A stretch of DNA of 64,000 bases. It comes from Lachnospiraceae bacterium. GTDB taxonomy: Bacteria; Bacillota; Clostridia; Lachnospirales; Lachnospiraceae. The DNA lies in assembly GCA_015057555.1 (NCBI GenBank), contig SVEC01000003.1, forward strand, positions 124,001 through 188,000. Direction: 5' to 3'. The notes beneath the pieces were generated by a model. That model had not been told where the DNA came from and ran no database searches. It worked only from the letters and a program-made list of their open reading frames with translations. A program made the position numbers and the translations under genes. Positions 15,642 through 25,522 of this stretch are shown here, piece by piece; within the stretch, counting starts at the first letter, position 1; each line of letters starts with the position of its first letter.

Positions 15642-18128
15642 ATGAAACTCAAAAAAACTATGAAGAAGGGCATAAGCTTGGTGATGACACTGGCACTTAT
15701 GTTTACACTGTTGCTTAATGTGGGAGTGCTTGAACCAAAGGCGGCAGGCTTTACTATGAAAATAGCAGGTATAACAGTAAATGCTACTGACGAATCGGGA
15801 GTGGTTTACTACAAAAACGGGGATGCAGGTTCGTTTACTGGAACTGCGGATAGTTACAATGCCAAGCTAGAGTGGGGTGCCAGTGGTGTTACACTTACAT
15901 TGGATGGACTGAATATGGGGTATGGTGGAAGTAATCATATTGATTGTGATAATGCAATTGATATGACTATTGTATTGATTGGTGAAAACAAAATGTACCA
16001 AGGTCAAACCTATATGGGAATGTTAGCTGCATTTAATTGTATTGATATGCCTAGTGCGAACCTTACGATTACAGGAAAAGGCAGTTTAAATCTTGTATGT
16101 GATAACCAGACATTTGTATCATATTATGATGAAGGAGGGGTTATTGGGGTAAATAGTCTCTATATCACAGATGAGGCTAAGGTAAATATTAATGTTCCTA
16201 AGATAACCAGTGGTAGTGATAATTATGGTGTCCGTTCAGTGTTGGGTGTAAACCTTGATAGCAAGGCTTCTCTTGATATTAACTTGGGTAGCACACAAAG
16301 TTCAGGTTTGGAGTATATAGGTATCAAGTCTAATACTACTTCCAGCCAGGTAAAGATTGCAGGAGAGAGTAAACTAAGTATTACTATGGGTGCTTCAACT
16401 AGTGGAAAGATTGGAATAGAATGTTATGATTTTGATGCCACTACTAGTGGAAATGTTTCAATTGATTTGGGTCCAAATAATGGTGGTACTTATGGAATAA
16501 AAACAAATGATTTCGATGTAACTGACAGTTCAATTAATATAACAGTAGGGGGTACTGGTGCAAATACAAGCTATGGTGTACTCTGCGAGCAAAGCATTTC
16601 TTTAGCTGGAAATGCAAGTCTAAAGACTACTATGAAGGGAGGCAACTGGCCTAACGGAATAAAGTCTAACGGAGACTTGACTATGACGGGAGCAGCATCA
16701 CTTGATGTAAATATAGAATCAATAAATAATTATGCTATAGGTGTGGAGTTGTATGATATAGCAATGTCTGGAAATACAGTCATTAATGTTGAAACCGATG
16801 ACCCTGGACAGTCCTCCTATGGAATATTTAAAACCGATAGTGATATTACAATGTCAGATAATGCAAAGATAATAGTGGCTTTAGGTGATGGAACTGTTGA
16901 ATCAAAGGGTATTGTTGTAAAATCATTAACTATGTCAGGAAATTCTTCGGTTGATGTTACATCAGGTAATGGACCCGATGGCTCTTATGGAATAAGTACA
17001 ACAGAGCTTTCCCAGATATCTTCTAATGCAGTTGTAACGTCAACAGCAGGAGAGAGTACAACTGAATCAGTAGCTATAAGAAATATGGTAGCATGGGAGA
17101 TAAATGGTGGACAGTTAGAGGCTATTTCACCTGCAAAGGCTTTTAATGTAGCTCCTACACTGGCAACAGATAAGATTTTTGAAGTTAAGGCAGGTGCTGA
17201 TGCTTCAAGTGCTACTGTTCAGACAACTACTCAGAAGGAAGAAGCTACAACATATACTGATAACTCATACGTTTTAATTAGAGGCTTACAGCCTGTTGAT
17301 GAGGTGGAGGTAACAGATATTGATGATATCAAACATGGTGAAACTCCGGATGCTGCTGCTTCTTCAACTACAACAGGAGTATCAAGTGATATTCCTTTAA
17401 CCTGGGCACCTACAGGTAGTGCTGTTGGTGGTACAGAGTACACAGCAACTATGGTTATTACACCAGAGGAGGGATACGCATTTACAGCTGATACTAAGGT
17501 TTATGTAGACGGTACAGCTGCTACAGCAACTCTACAGGATGATGGAACCCTTAAGGCTACTGTTAAGAAGACTGCAGAGAAACTAAATCTTGTTTCTGTA
17601 GAAGGACCAAATGGTGAGTTGGTAGTTGACAATGGAACAGCTTTGGAGAATATGAGACTTCCTGGTACAGTTGGTATTAAGACAGAAGATGGTAATTTGG
17701 ATCAGGTAGATGTACGTTGGAATTTATCTAATGTAAACTACAACTCAAGTTCTAAGGAGGAACAGGTGCTTACAATTACAGGTACTGCTATCTTGCCAAG
17801 CTATGTTGACCCAGTTAATGTGTCACTTGATGTAAATATCACGGTAAGAGTTAAGGCGGCTTCTACTACAGAGGCAACCACAGAAGCAACCACAGAAGCA
17901 CCAACCACAACTGGTACTGAGGCAACCACACAGGCACCAGGCTCAGGCTCTATGACTGATACTGAGGCACCTACAACAGCAACAACAGCAGCTACTACAG
18001 AGGCACCTGATAACTCAGATGCAAATGTTAAGACAGGAGATAATGCACCACTTGCTATGCTGTTTGTGCTTATGCTTCTTGCTGGAATTGGAATGGTGGT
18101 AGTTAGTAAGAAGAAGGAAACAATCTAA
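15642..18128 (+). CDS. Secreted cell-surface protein with sortase-type tail
   Basis: The 828-residue protein has a signal peptide (basic start, hydrophobic core, cleavage near EPKAAG). Residues about 35-500 hold repeated short beta-strand units with alternating patterns such as ITMSDNAKI and LSLAGNASL, like a beta-solenoid or carbohydrate-binding repeat. Then come two Ig-like segments (about 560-740) and a Thr-rich spacer. The C-terminus reads VKTGDN, a hydrophobic segment and KKK, a wall-anchor signal with a Lachnospiraceae-style sortase motif. GGGAGGG lies 9 bases before ATG 15642. The ligand is unknown. Confidence 0.8.
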   Translation: MKLKKTMKKGISLVMTLALMFTLLLNVGVLEPKAAGFTMKIAGITVNATDESGVVYYKNGDAGSFTGTADSYNAKLEWGASGVTLTLDGLNMGYGGSNHIDCDNAIDMTIVLIGENKMYQGQTYMGMLAAFNCIDMPSANLTITGKGSLNLVCDNQTFVSYYDEGGVIGVNSLYITDEAKVNINVPKITSGSDNYGVRSVLGVNLDSKASLDINLGSTQSSGLEYIGIKSNTTSSQVKIAGESKLSITMGASTSGKIGIECYDFDATTSGNVSIDLGPNNGGTYGIKTNDFDVTDSSINITVGGTGANTSYGVLCEQSISLAGNASLKTTMKGGNWPNGIKSNGDLTMTGAASLDVNIESINNYAIGVELYDIAMSGNTVINVETDDPGQSSYGIFKTDSDITMSDNAKIIVALGDGTVESKGIVVKSLTMSGNSSVDVTSGNGPDGSYGISTTELSQISSNAVVTSTAGESTTESVAIRNMVAWEINGGQLEAISPAKAFNVAPTLATDKIFEVKAGADASSATVQTTTQKEEATTYTDNSYVLIRGLQPVDEVEVTDIDDIKHGETPDAAASSTTTGVSSDIPLTWAPTGSAVGGTEYTATMVITPEEGYAFTADTKVYVDGTAATATLQDDGTLKATVKKTAEKLNLVSVEGPNGELVVDNGTALENMRLPGTVGIKTEDGNLDQVDVRWNLSNVNYNSSSKEEQVLTITGTAILPSYVDPVNVSLDVNITVRVKAASTTEATTEATTEAPTTTGTEATTQAPGSGSMTDTEAPTTATTAATTEAPDNSDANVKTGDNAPLAMLFVLMLLAGIGMVVVSKKKETI

Positions 18129-18202
18129 GTTATATAGTCAAATGTATATAACTAGATTATATTGACTTTCTAGTTTGACTTTTATATATAGAGTGATTTA
18201 TA

Positions 18203-18243
18203 ATAAAATCCGGTGAGAGTAATTTCGCTGGATTTTATTTTTT
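18203..18243 (+). terminator. Terminator of surface-protein gene
   Basis: AAAATCCGGTGA near 18206 pairs with TCGCTGGATTTT, followed by a T-rich run near 18236-18242. Confidence 0.75.
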
Positions 18244-18276
18244 GACTATAAGATGATTAAGTAATAAGAGGACAAT

Positions 18277-18978
18277 ATGAAGGTATTAGTAATTATTCCA
18301 GCCTACAATGAGGCACTTAATATTGTAAATACTGTGGAAACCTTAACCAGTACCTGCCCTTGGGTGGACTACGTAGTTATCAATGATTGCTCTAGGGATA
18401 ATACAGCTGAGATTTGTAAGGAACATGGCTTTAATTATATTTCATTGCCTATTAATTTGGGAATCGGTGGTGGAATGCAAACTGGATATCGTTATGCGGT
18501 GTCTAAGGGCTATGATGTAGCTATACAGTTTGATGGTGACGGCCAGCACAATGCAGAGTATATTAAGGACTTGGTGGAGCCTATTGAAAAGGGAGAAGCT
18601 GACCTGGTAATCGGTTCAAGATTTATCAACAAGGAGGGCTTCCAGACCTCATTTATGAGAAGGCTAGGTATCAATGTATTAGGAGCAACCCTAAGAATTT
18701 GTGGCAAGGTTAAGATAACAGATGCAACCAGTGGTTTTAGAGCAGCATCAAAGGATGTTATAGAATTTTTCTCACATCACTATGCTCAGGATTATCCTGA
18801 ACCAGAATCTATAATTGCTGCCAGAGTAAGTGGCTTTAAGGTTAAGGAGGTTCCTGTTGTAATGAATGAGAGAACGGCTGGAGTATCCTCTATAAGTAGC
18901 TTTAAATCAATTTATTATATGATAAAGGTTACCCTGGCTATAGTGATTTATCGTTTGGTAGGAAAGAAGTGGAGATAG
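18277..18978 (+). CDS. Family 2 glycosyltransferase, DPM1-like
   Basis: The 233-residue cytoplasmic enzyme has a GT-A fold with VIIPAYNEALNI at the start, VINDCSRDNT and the metal-binding QFDGDGQHN. It resembles polyprenol-phosphate mannosyl or glucosyltransferases without a C-terminal membrane domain. The next gene encodes a DUF2304 membrane protein, which commonly neighbours such enzymes. The product is probably a lipid-linked sugar for surface glycans; the sugar is unknown. Confidence 0.88.
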   Translation: MKVLVIIPAYNEALNIVNTVETLTSTCPWVDYVVINDCSRDNTAEICKEHGFNYISLPINLGIGGGMQTGYRYAVSKGYDVAIQFDGDGQHNAEYIKDLVEPIEKGEADLVIGSRFINKEGFQTSFMRRLGINVLGATLRICGKVKITDATSGFRAASKDVIEFFSHHYAQDYPEPESIIAARVSGFKVKEVPVVMNERTAGVSSISSFKSIYYMIKVTLAIVIYRLVGKKWR

Positions 18979-18982
18979 AGCT

Positions 18983-19357
18983 ATGATTACAAATTTATTT
19001 AGAGTAATTCTTTTGGTAGGAATATTACTTTATATATTATTAATTATATATCTTATGAAAAAAGGTAGAATGAGCCTTAAGTATTCACTTGTATGGTTTT
19101 TGACAGGCCTGGTTTTACTAATTTGTGCAGCATTTCCACAGCTGATAGGCTTTGCTACAGGTCTGCTAGGCATATATTCAGAGGTAAATGGTGTATTCTT
19201 TGTGGGGGTATGCTTTATTCTCCTAATAATACTTTCGTTGACCTCTATAGTCTCAGGACTTAGTGAAAGATTAAGAACTCTGGTGCAAACTCAAGGTATG
19301 CTGGAAAAACGTGTGCGCGAGCTTGAGGAAAAACTATCAGCCATGGAGAATAAGTAA
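18983..19357 (+). CDS. DUF2304 membrane protein
   Basis: The 124 residues hold three membrane helices (about 4-24, 34-53, 68-90) and a C-terminal cytoplasmic coiled coil. The SLKYSLVWFLTGLVLL segment fits DUF2304. The start lies 5 bases after the glycosyltransferase gene. DUF2304 proteins are thought to assist or anchor DPM1-like enzymes; the exact role is not known. Confidence 0.8.
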   Translation: MITNLFRVILLVGILLYILLIIYLMKKGRMSLKYSLVWFLTGLVLLICAAFPQLIGFATGLLGIYSEVNGVFFVGVCFILLIILSLTSIVSGLSERLRTLVQTQGMLEKRVRELEEKLSAMENK

Positions 19358-19371
19358 GCTAGAGGTTAAAT

Positions 19372-20172
19372 ATGAGATATACAAGTAAGGACCACACCTT
19401 TGTGGTATGTGCTTATAAGGAAAGTTTATATTTGGAAAAATGTATCAAATCTCTTACTATGCAGAAGGAAAAGAGTAGGATTGTAATGACCACCTCAACG
19501 CCAAATTCCCACATAGAAAATTTGGCGAAAAAGTATGGTATAGATTTGTATGTAAATGATAATCAGCCAGGCATAGCCACAGATTGGAATTATGCAATAT
19601 CTAAGGCAGATACAGAGCTTGTTACAATTGCTCATCAGGATGATGTGTATGACCAAGACTATTTGGTGGAGATACTTAGTGCATTGAATAAGGTAAAAAA
19701 TCCTATACTGGCTCACACTGCTTACTATGAGATTAGAAATGGTAAGAAAGTGTATTCCAATAAGCTTCTTAGGATAAAAAAGCTTATGTTATTGCCTTTG
19801 ATTCCAAGCTTTACCTGGAATAGTAAATTTTTGAGAAGAAGGTCCCTTTCTTTAGGCTGCGCTATATGCTGTCCATCAGTAACCTATGTAAAGGGTAGAT
19901 TGCCGGAAGAACCCTTTGAGGTGGGTTGTAAGGCGGACCTTGACTGGCAGGCATGGGAGAGATACTCTAGGCTGAAGGGAGCTTTTTGCTATATTAAGAA
20001 GCCGGTTATGGGACATAGAGTCCACGAGGAGTCTGAAACCTCAAATGTAATCGGAGAGGGTCAGGGTAGAACCTCAGAGGATTATGAAATGTATCGAAAA
20101 TTCTGGCCAAAGTGGATTGCAGATATATTAATTAAATTCTATGCCAAGGGTCAGGATAGTAATTCGTTGTAA
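19372..20172 (+). CDS. Family 2 glycosyltransferase
   Basis: The 266-residue protein begins with a GT-A pattern (FVVCAYKESLYLEKCIKSL), has DWNYAISKADTELVTIAHQDD with the metal-binding Asp pair near residue 86, and KADLDWQAWERYSR later. It has no membrane segments. It sits in one operon with the DPM1-like enzyme and the DUF2304 protein, so it probably acts in the same surface-glycan pathway. Confidence 0.85.
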   Translation: MRYTSKDHTFVVCAYKESLYLEKCIKSLTMQKEKSRIVMTTSTPNSHIENLAKKYGIDLYVNDNQPGIATDWNYAISKADTELVTIAHQDDVYDQDYLVEILSALNKVKNPILAHTAYYEIRNGKKVYSNKLLRIKKLMLLPLIPSFTWNSKFLRRRSLSLGCAICCPSVTYVKGRLPEEPFEVGCKADLDWQAWERYSRLKGAFCYIKKPVMGHRVHEESETSNVIGEGQGRTSEDYEMYRKFWPKWIADILIKFYAKGQDSNSL

Positions 20173-20200
20173 TAGGTAGCTAAATTTACCTGTAAAAAAA

Positions 20201-20256
20201 ACTTGATATATTCCCACAAATGATATAGAATATACCCAGTTGATAAAAATTATCAA
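20201..20256 (+). promoter_or_regulatory. Promoter and palindrome upstream of ferredoxin
   Basis: TTGATA and TAGAAT spaced by 17 bases form a plausible promoter near 20205-20229. Downstream of it TTGATAAAAATTATCAA at 20240-20256 is a perfect palindrome and a possible operator. Confidence 0.45.
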
Positions 20257-20280
20257 AAACACTTTAAGGAGGACATTGTT

Positions 20281-20451
20281 ATGGCATTCGTTATTACTGA
20301 TAACTGTGTAAGCTGTGGAGCATGTGCAGGAGCTTGTCCAGTAGGAGCTATCTCAGAGGGCGCTGGTAAGTTTGAGATTGATGCAGATACTTGTATCTCA
20401 TGTGGAGCATGTGCAGGCACTTGCCCAACAGGAGCAATCGAGGAGGAGTAA
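20281..20451 (+). CDS. 2[4Fe-4S] ferredoxin
   Basis: The 56-residue clostridial-type ferredoxin has two CX2CX2CX3CP motifs: CVSCGACAGACPVGAI and CISCGACAGTCPTGAI. It carries low-potential electrons, for example between pyruvate oxidation and the [FeFe] hydrogenase whose maturases lie upstream. AAGGAGG lies 10 bases before the ATG. It is a single-gene unit with its own promoter and terminator. Confidence 0.96.
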   Translation: MAFVITDNCVSCGACAGACPVGAISEGAGKFEIDADTCISCGACAGTCPTGAIEEE

Positions 20452-21042
20452 TCTCCGGATAGATAGGAGCCGTACTGAGTACGGCTTTTTTCTTTGAAAA
20501 AAAGGCAGGCCTATGGCCTGCCCGGTTATAATGTATGTTCTAGCATCGTGATTAAAATTTTAAGTTTAAAAGTTTTTGATTTTTCGCAATCACGCAGCGA
20601 AGTACGCATCACCTAACCTTTCTAGTTGCATATCATATACATAAGGATAGATTTGTGATATATCTTTATATTTCAGAAATATGGTATGCACATTTTGGCG
20701 GATTAAGATAACAAGAAATGAAATAAAATAATCGTAATTATATCAGCGGTTCTATGGATTATGGGGTATAAATGGGAGTACCATAACTATAGATAAATGA
20801 TGTTTAGATTATAGAAAAAATATGTGCAATATGATTTCTTGCCAGCTTGATTCGCTACTGATAATATATATGATTTGCTAAAAAAAATCAATAAGCTAAT
20901 TAATTTGCAAATGGATAAATTAGTATTAGATACCAGTAAAAAACATGAGGCGGGCCATAAAAATAGAAAGAATTATCTTTACTTGTAGGGAATTTGTGAT
21001 AAACTAATATAATAACTTTCGCAAAAAAAGGGAGTGACTAGA
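20452..21042. other. Long intergenic region
   Basis: Besides the ferredoxin terminator, it contains a palindrome GGCAGGCCTATGGCCTGCC at about 20504-20522. The other 500 bases are AT-rich; I see no gene or convincing RNA. Confidence 0.5.
20469..20491 (+). terminator. Terminator of ferredoxin gene
   Basis: GCCGTAC (20469-20475) and GTACGGC (20479-20485) pair around a 3-base loop and are followed by T6. Confidence 0.9.
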
Positions 21043-21840
21043 ATGAAGATAGAAAGAATAAGCGAAAATCAAATAAGGTGTACTCTTAATAAAGCGGATT
21101 TGGCAGAAAAGGAGATAATGCTTACAGAGCTTGCTTATGGTACTGATAAGGCAAAGGAGCTTTTTAAGGAGCTTATGGAGCAGGCTGCCATTGAATTAGG
21201 ATTTGAGGTGGATAACATTCCACTTATGATAGAAGCTATACCGGTTAACCCTGATTGTTTGATTTTAATCATAACAAAGGTTGAGGATCCAGATGAATTA
21301 GATACCAGATTCTCCAGATTCACCAAGCATCTAGAGGCGGCTAGAGCCTATGCGGAGTCAGAAGAGGATTCGGAGGATGATGAAGAGGATGAGGAGCTAG
21401 AGGTTATATCACAGAGCTCATCAACTGCAGCAGAGGGTATATTTGAGGCCTTAAGCAATTTGACTGAGGGCTTAAGCGCCTTATCAGCAAAAAGGTCAGG
21501 AAAGGTTATTGGCAAACCGAAGGAAGTGGCTCCGGAGGAAACCAAGAAGTCCTTTAGATTGTATGGCTTTAAGAATTTGGACAATGTAATATTGTCTGCT
21601 AATTCGGTGAAGGGGCTATACGACAGTACCAACACCCTTTACAAGAATCCTAAGGATAACAGATTTTATCTTTATCTCACCAGGGACAATAACACAGATA
21701 CTGAATTTATTCGTACCTGTAACATAATAAGTGAGTACGGTAATAAGCTTAGTGCAAATTACGCAGGTCCTAGCTACCTGAATGAGCACTACAAGATTAT
21801 TATTAAAGCCAATGCATTGCAGACACTTTCAGAGCTGTAA
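21043..21840 (+). CDS. mecA: Adaptor protein MecA
   Basis: MecA brings substrates to the ClpC unfoldase. The N-terminal targeting domain begins MKIERISENQIRCTLNKADL, followed by a very acidic linker (residues about 105-130, runs of Glu and Asp) and a C-terminal ClpC-binding alpha/beta domain (about 175-265) with YGFKNLDNVI and GPSYLNEHYKII. GGGAG lies 8 bases upstream of ATG 21043. It is a single-gene unit. Confidence 0.88.
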   Translation: MKIERISENQIRCTLNKADLAEKEIMLTELAYGTDKAKELFKELMEQAAIELGFEVDNIPLMIEAIPVNPDCLILIITKVEDPDELDTRFSRFTKHLEAARAYAESEEDSEDDEEDEELEVISQSSSTAAEGIFEALSNLTEGLSALSAKRSGKVIGKPKEVAPEETKKSFRLYGFKNLDNVILSANSVKGLYDSTNTLYKNPKDNRFYLYLTRDNNTDTEFIRTCNIISEYGNKLSANYAGPSYLNEHYKIIIKANALQTLSEL

Positions 21841-21846
21841 AATAAA

Positions 21847-21879
21847 AATGGGTAAGCTTCATCGCTTACCCATTTTTTG
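21847..21879. terminator. Two-way terminator between mecA and Bax-like gene
   Basis: AAATGGGTAAGC pairs with GCTTACCCATTTTTT around a short loop, with A- and T-runs on both flanks, between convergent genes. Confidence 0.85.
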
Positions 21880-21888
21880 TTTTAAAAT

Positions 21889-22659
21889 CTAGTCATTTGA
21901 TCTTGCAAGAATTCTTAAGATTCTAACGAAGAGATTAACAATATCTATATACAACTCTGTAGCTGAATCTATAGCATTGTCCACAGTTTTTGTCTGAGTA
22001 TTTGCTGTAGCCCAGTCATATCCCACATATCCACAGAATATAAGAACCACAACGTAATCAATAATTCCAAGCTGAATTCCTACAAAGAAGAGGATGAGTT
22101 CAACTACTATAGTTATAAGAAGTGATACGCAAAGAGTTCTTCCAATGCTTAAGAAGAAGGTTGGGAACATTGCTCCTAGTCCCATCATAACAAGAGTAAC
22201 CACTGCAGTTATAAGGAAGGCAGTAATAATGGTTGACTCGTAGCCTGCTGAAAGATATGAGTTGATAATAATTGTAAGGCAAAGACCCATAGGAATTACT
22301 ATCAGGTTATATCCGATAAAGCTAATAACAGGATTGTCTGACTTACGAACCATAAAGCCACCTGTGAGAGCCATTACAAAATATGCTATAAGGAATGCGA
22401 TAGGATTCATTGACATAGCAAAATCCTCTAAGCATGAAACCATAATCATATTTACAATGAAACCATATAATAATACACCACCAATAATCATATTATAGGT
22501 CTGTGGTGCAATCTCATCTCGCTGAACGTAGGTGTTCTGCTGGTAGTAAGTCGCCTGATTGTTATAGCCATTGTTATAGCCATTGTTATAGCCATTGTTG
22601 TAGTCGTTATAATTATTGTAGCTATTATAACCGTTGTTGTCGTATCCGTTGTTGTACAT
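21889..22659 (-). CDS. Bax inhibitor-1/YccA-family membrane protein
   Basis: The 256-residue protein starts with about 45 residues of Asn, Tyr and Gly in NNGY repeats, then has seven hydrophobic helices from about residue 58 to 225. The end, ATELYIDIVNLFVRILRIL, is typical of the family, as is the conserved Asp in GYDWATANT. Family members are linked to membrane-stress and calcium or pH homeostasis. The start at 22659 is supported by AAGGGGG. The low-complexity N-terminus is unusual. Confidence 0.82.
   Translation of the reverse strand: MYNNGYDNNGYNSYNNYNDYNNGYNNGYNNGYNNQATYYQQNTYVQRDEIAPQTYNMIIGGVLLYGFIVNMIMVSCLEDFAMSMNPIAFLIAYFVMALTGGFMVRKSDNPVISFIGYNLIVIPMGLCLTIIINSYLSAGYESTIITAFLITAVVTLVMMGLGAMFPTFFLSIGRTLCVSLLITIVVELILFFVGIQLGIIDYVVVLIFCGYVGYDWATANTQTKTVDNAIDSATELYIDIVNLFVRILRILARSND
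22558..22600 (-). repeat. 12-bp tandem repeat encoding NNGY units
   Basis: The unit ATTGTTATAGCC occurs at least three times in tandem (plus-strand reading) and gives the Asn-Gly-Tyr repeats of the Bax-like protein. Confidence 0.8.
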
Positions 22660-22680
22660 AATTTTATCCCCCTTTTAAAA

Positions 22681-22899
22681 TTAGTTGTTTGCTTCCTTCT
22701 TGGCCAGGTAGTCGTTAATAGAAGTGATTACCTCGTTAACATCCATACCATGAACCATACATGCCTCCTCAAGAGATTCCATAGCTGCTGATGGGCAACC
22801 AACACAGTGCATGCCTGATGCCATAAGAATTGCTGCGTTGCCTGGGTCAACCTCTATAATCTGATGAATTAACATGTCCTTAGTTACCTGCTTTGCCAT
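22681..22899 (-). CDS. DUF1858 (hybrid-cluster-associated disulfide) protein
   Basis: The 72-residue protein matches the DUF1858 pattern: a helix MLIHQIIEVDPG, then GMHCVGCPSAAMESLEEAC with the CX2C pair. It is a small cytoplasmic, redox-type domain; the partner is unknown. It is transcribed upstream of and in the same direction as the Bax-like gene, 21 bases away, so the two may be co-transcribed. Confidence 0.85.
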   Translation of the reverse strand: MAKQVTKDMLIHQIIEVDPGNAAILMASGMHCVGCPSAAMESLEEACMVHGMDVNEVITSINDYLAKKEANN

Positions 22900-23110
22900 A
22901 ATGCTTAAGCCTCCTTTTATTATATGATATATTTTGCTTATTAATTTTAAAAAAATTCAAATCAAGAAGTATTATAGCATAGTAGTAATCAGAATGTCTA
23001 TTTTATTTTAGACTAAAAATAAATATAAGTTTATTTTTAGTAAAAAAGATACTATAATAAGTTTATTGAATAATTACAGTACGAAAACGATAAGGAGAAG
23101 GATATATTAT

Positions 23111-25492
23111 ATGAACAATATTTACGACAGATGTCCCAATTGTATGAATCCCTATGATGGTAGTGGACAGCTATGTCCTTATTGTGGGCAGGATGTAATG
23201 GGTTATGTGGCACCTAAGACCTGTCTGCCTCCATTTACCATACTTCAGAATAAGTATATGATTGGAAGGGTGTTAGGACAAGGTGGCTTTGGTATTACCT
23301 ACATAGGCTATGATATGAACCTGGCTACATATGTGGCCATTAAGGAATTTTATCCAGAGGTTATAGCAACTAGAGGCTTGGCTGGAAATGCTCTTATGGT
23401 AACAGCACAGTCAGGAAAGGATGAAATATATAATAAAACACTAGATAAATTCGTGGTAGAGGCTAGAAATCTATCCAAGTTTTATGGGCTTCCTGGAATA
23501 GTGTCAGTTAGAAACTTTTTCTATGAAAATGGCACAGCCTACATAGTTATGGATTTTGTGGCAGGTGATAATCTAAAAAAGTATTTGGCGGATAATGGTG
23601 GACGAGTTGACGAGGCGACGGTTCTTGGGCTTATGAAGCCAGTGCTTGAGTCCTTGTATGAGATTCATAAGAAGGGGCTTATTCATAGAGATATCAGTCC
23701 AGATAATATTATGTTTGATGATGACGGAACCATTAAGCTTATTGATTTTGGTGCTGTTAGAGGAAGCTCTGCTGAGACAGAGATGACCTACACAGTTATG
23801 CTGAAGCATGGATATGCACCTCAGGAGCAGTACTATGCAAAAGGAAATCAGGGACCATGGACAGATATCTACAGTCTTTGTGCTACAATGTATAAGATGC
23901 TTACGGGGGCGGTACCTCCAAACTGTATAGAGAGAATAAGTGAGGATACATACATTCCTCCTAGCCAGTGTGGAATTACAGTATCTCCAAGAGTGGACCA
24001 GGCACTTACAAAGGGGCTTTCTGTAAATATAGCTGACAGATACCAAAATATTGGTGAGCTTATAAAGGACTTGTATGGAAAGGACTACACCTTTATGGGG
24101 GATGGACAGATAGGAGTTAAGGACACCGCCCAACCAGTTGCCAGCAATGAAGCACAGGGCTCTAAAGTGAATAACAAAAAGCTTATTGGTATTGTGGCTG
24201 GAGCAGTGGCAGCGCTACTTGTAATTGTGCTATGCGTTAAGGTCTTTGTTCTAAGTAGCAAAAAGGATAAAATAACAACTACGGAGTCGACTACAGAGAT
24301 AGCTACCCCAACGGATATTTCCACTACAGAGGCTTTAGATACCGAACCGGAATATGTTTTTGGTGGAGACTGGAAGGATTTTTCCTTTATGATAGATGAT
24401 GTTTGCTATGAATTACCTATGACCTATGAAGAGTGGACCTCTCATGGCTGGACTTTTGATATGGAGAGAACTCTGCAACCAGGAGATATAATAGGTGTGA
24501 GATGTCATAAAGGTAATGTTGAATGTGCAGTAACTCTTGCTAATTACGGCTTGAAAACAATTGGTGTAGAGGGTTGTTATGTTATAGGCTTTGCCTATAA
24601 TGAAAATTATTTCCATAATGAGAAAAATGAAAGCCAGGTTATACTGCCTAAGGATGTGAAGATATCTATGAAGAGTCACGCAAACTCAATTAGAATAAAG
24701 GATGTCTATGAAATTTACGGGGAACCATCAGTTAAGGCTGAAAATGGGTTCGAAACAATATGCCAATATACAAGTGATGATGGTGGATATTTAATATTTA
24801 GAGCAGATGAAAATGGGTCTTTATATGGTGTTGAATATGCAAGCTTGGTGACTCCTAAGGGGACTGTGTTAAATTCCTATGCTAGTACAGAAACTTTACA
24901 ATACATTGAAGAAAACGAATATCCACAAGCTACAGCAGATAGATTTGATGATGTTTTTTGTATAGATGGAGTGAATTACAAATTGTGGGGGCCGGTATCA
25001 CAATATTTAGATAATGGTTGGACAATTGAATGTTCTAGTGAAACATTGGAACCGAATTATGGTGATTCAGCTACTCTTAGAAAAGGGGAGGCTACCATTA
25101 AGGTATATTTAATTAATGCCACTATATTTAATTTGGATATTAATCAAACAAAGGTATCAAAGATAGAATTTGATATAAATAAATGTCAAGGGATAGATAT
25201 TATTCTTCCGGGAGGAGTAGTATTTGGTGACAAGGCATCGTATATAGAAGACCTATACTCCGACATAAGTGGATACAAAGAATTGAATGCAGCTGGCATA
25301 TTAACTCAATATTTGTATGAATATGGAGTTGCAGATGGAAGTATATCAATATCTGTTGATTCTATGGAGTCAGAAACTGAGGAAAATGTATATTATATTA
25401 CAGGGTATGCGTACGAACGAACTTATTCGCCAGGTCGAGCAGATCTTGATAATGTAGACTATATACAAGGAATTACAGTGGATAAGTATTAA
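23111..25492 (+). CDS. Transmembrane Ser/Thr protein kinase with zinc ribbon
   Basis: The 793-residue protein has a four-Cys ribbon at residues 8-27 (CPNCMNPYDG, CPYCG). A kinase domain follows, about 45-320, with GQGGFG, VAIKEFYP, HRDISPDN and DFGAVRG, so it should be active. A Thr-rich linker follows a membrane segment near 357-378. The outside region holds two related units beginning DFSFMIDDVCYELP and DVFCIDGVNYKL, likely sensor repeats. ATG 23111 is placed after AAGGAGAAG. It lies about 10 kb upstream of the FHA proteins of the T7SS and may phosphorylate them (inference). Confidence 0.88.
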   Translation: MNNIYDRCPNCMNPYDGSGQLCPYCGQDVMGYVAPKTCLPPFTILQNKYMIGRVLGQGGFGITYIGYDMNLATYVAIKEFYPEVIATRGLAGNALMVTAQSGKDEIYNKTLDKFVVEARNLSKFYGLPGIVSVRNFFYENGTAYIVMDFVAGDNLKKYLADNGGRVDEATVLGLMKPVLESLYEIHKKGLIHRDISPDNIMFDDDGTIKLIDFGAVRGSSAETEMTYTVMLKHGYAPQEQYYAKGNQGPWTDIYSLCATMYKMLTGAVPPNCIERISEDTYIPPSQCGITVSPRVDQALTKGLSVNIADRYQNIGELIKDLYGKDYTFMGDGQIGVKDTAQPVASNEAQGSKVNNKKLIGIVAGAVAALLVIVLCVKVFVLSSKKDKITTTESTTEIATPTDISTTEALDTEPEYVFGGDWKDFSFMIDDVCYELPMTYEEWTSHGWTFDMERTLQPGDIIGVRCHKGNVECAVTLANYGLKTIGVEGCYVIGFAYNENYFHNEKNESQVILPKDVKISMKSHANSIRIKDVYEIYGEPSVKAENGFETICQYTSDDGGYLIFRADENGSLYGVEYASLVTPKGTVLNSYASTETLQYIEENEYPQATADRFDDVFCIDGVNYKLWGPVSQYLDNGWTIECSSETLEPNYGDSATLRKGEATIKVYLINATIFNLDINQTKVSKIEFDINKCQGIDIILPGGVVFGDKASYIEDLYSDISGYKELNAAGILTQYLYEYGVADGSISISVDSMESETEENVYYITGYAYERTYSPGRADLDNVDYIQGITVDKY

Positions 25493-25522
25493 CATTAAGA
25501 GCTAGCATATTTAGCTGAAAGC

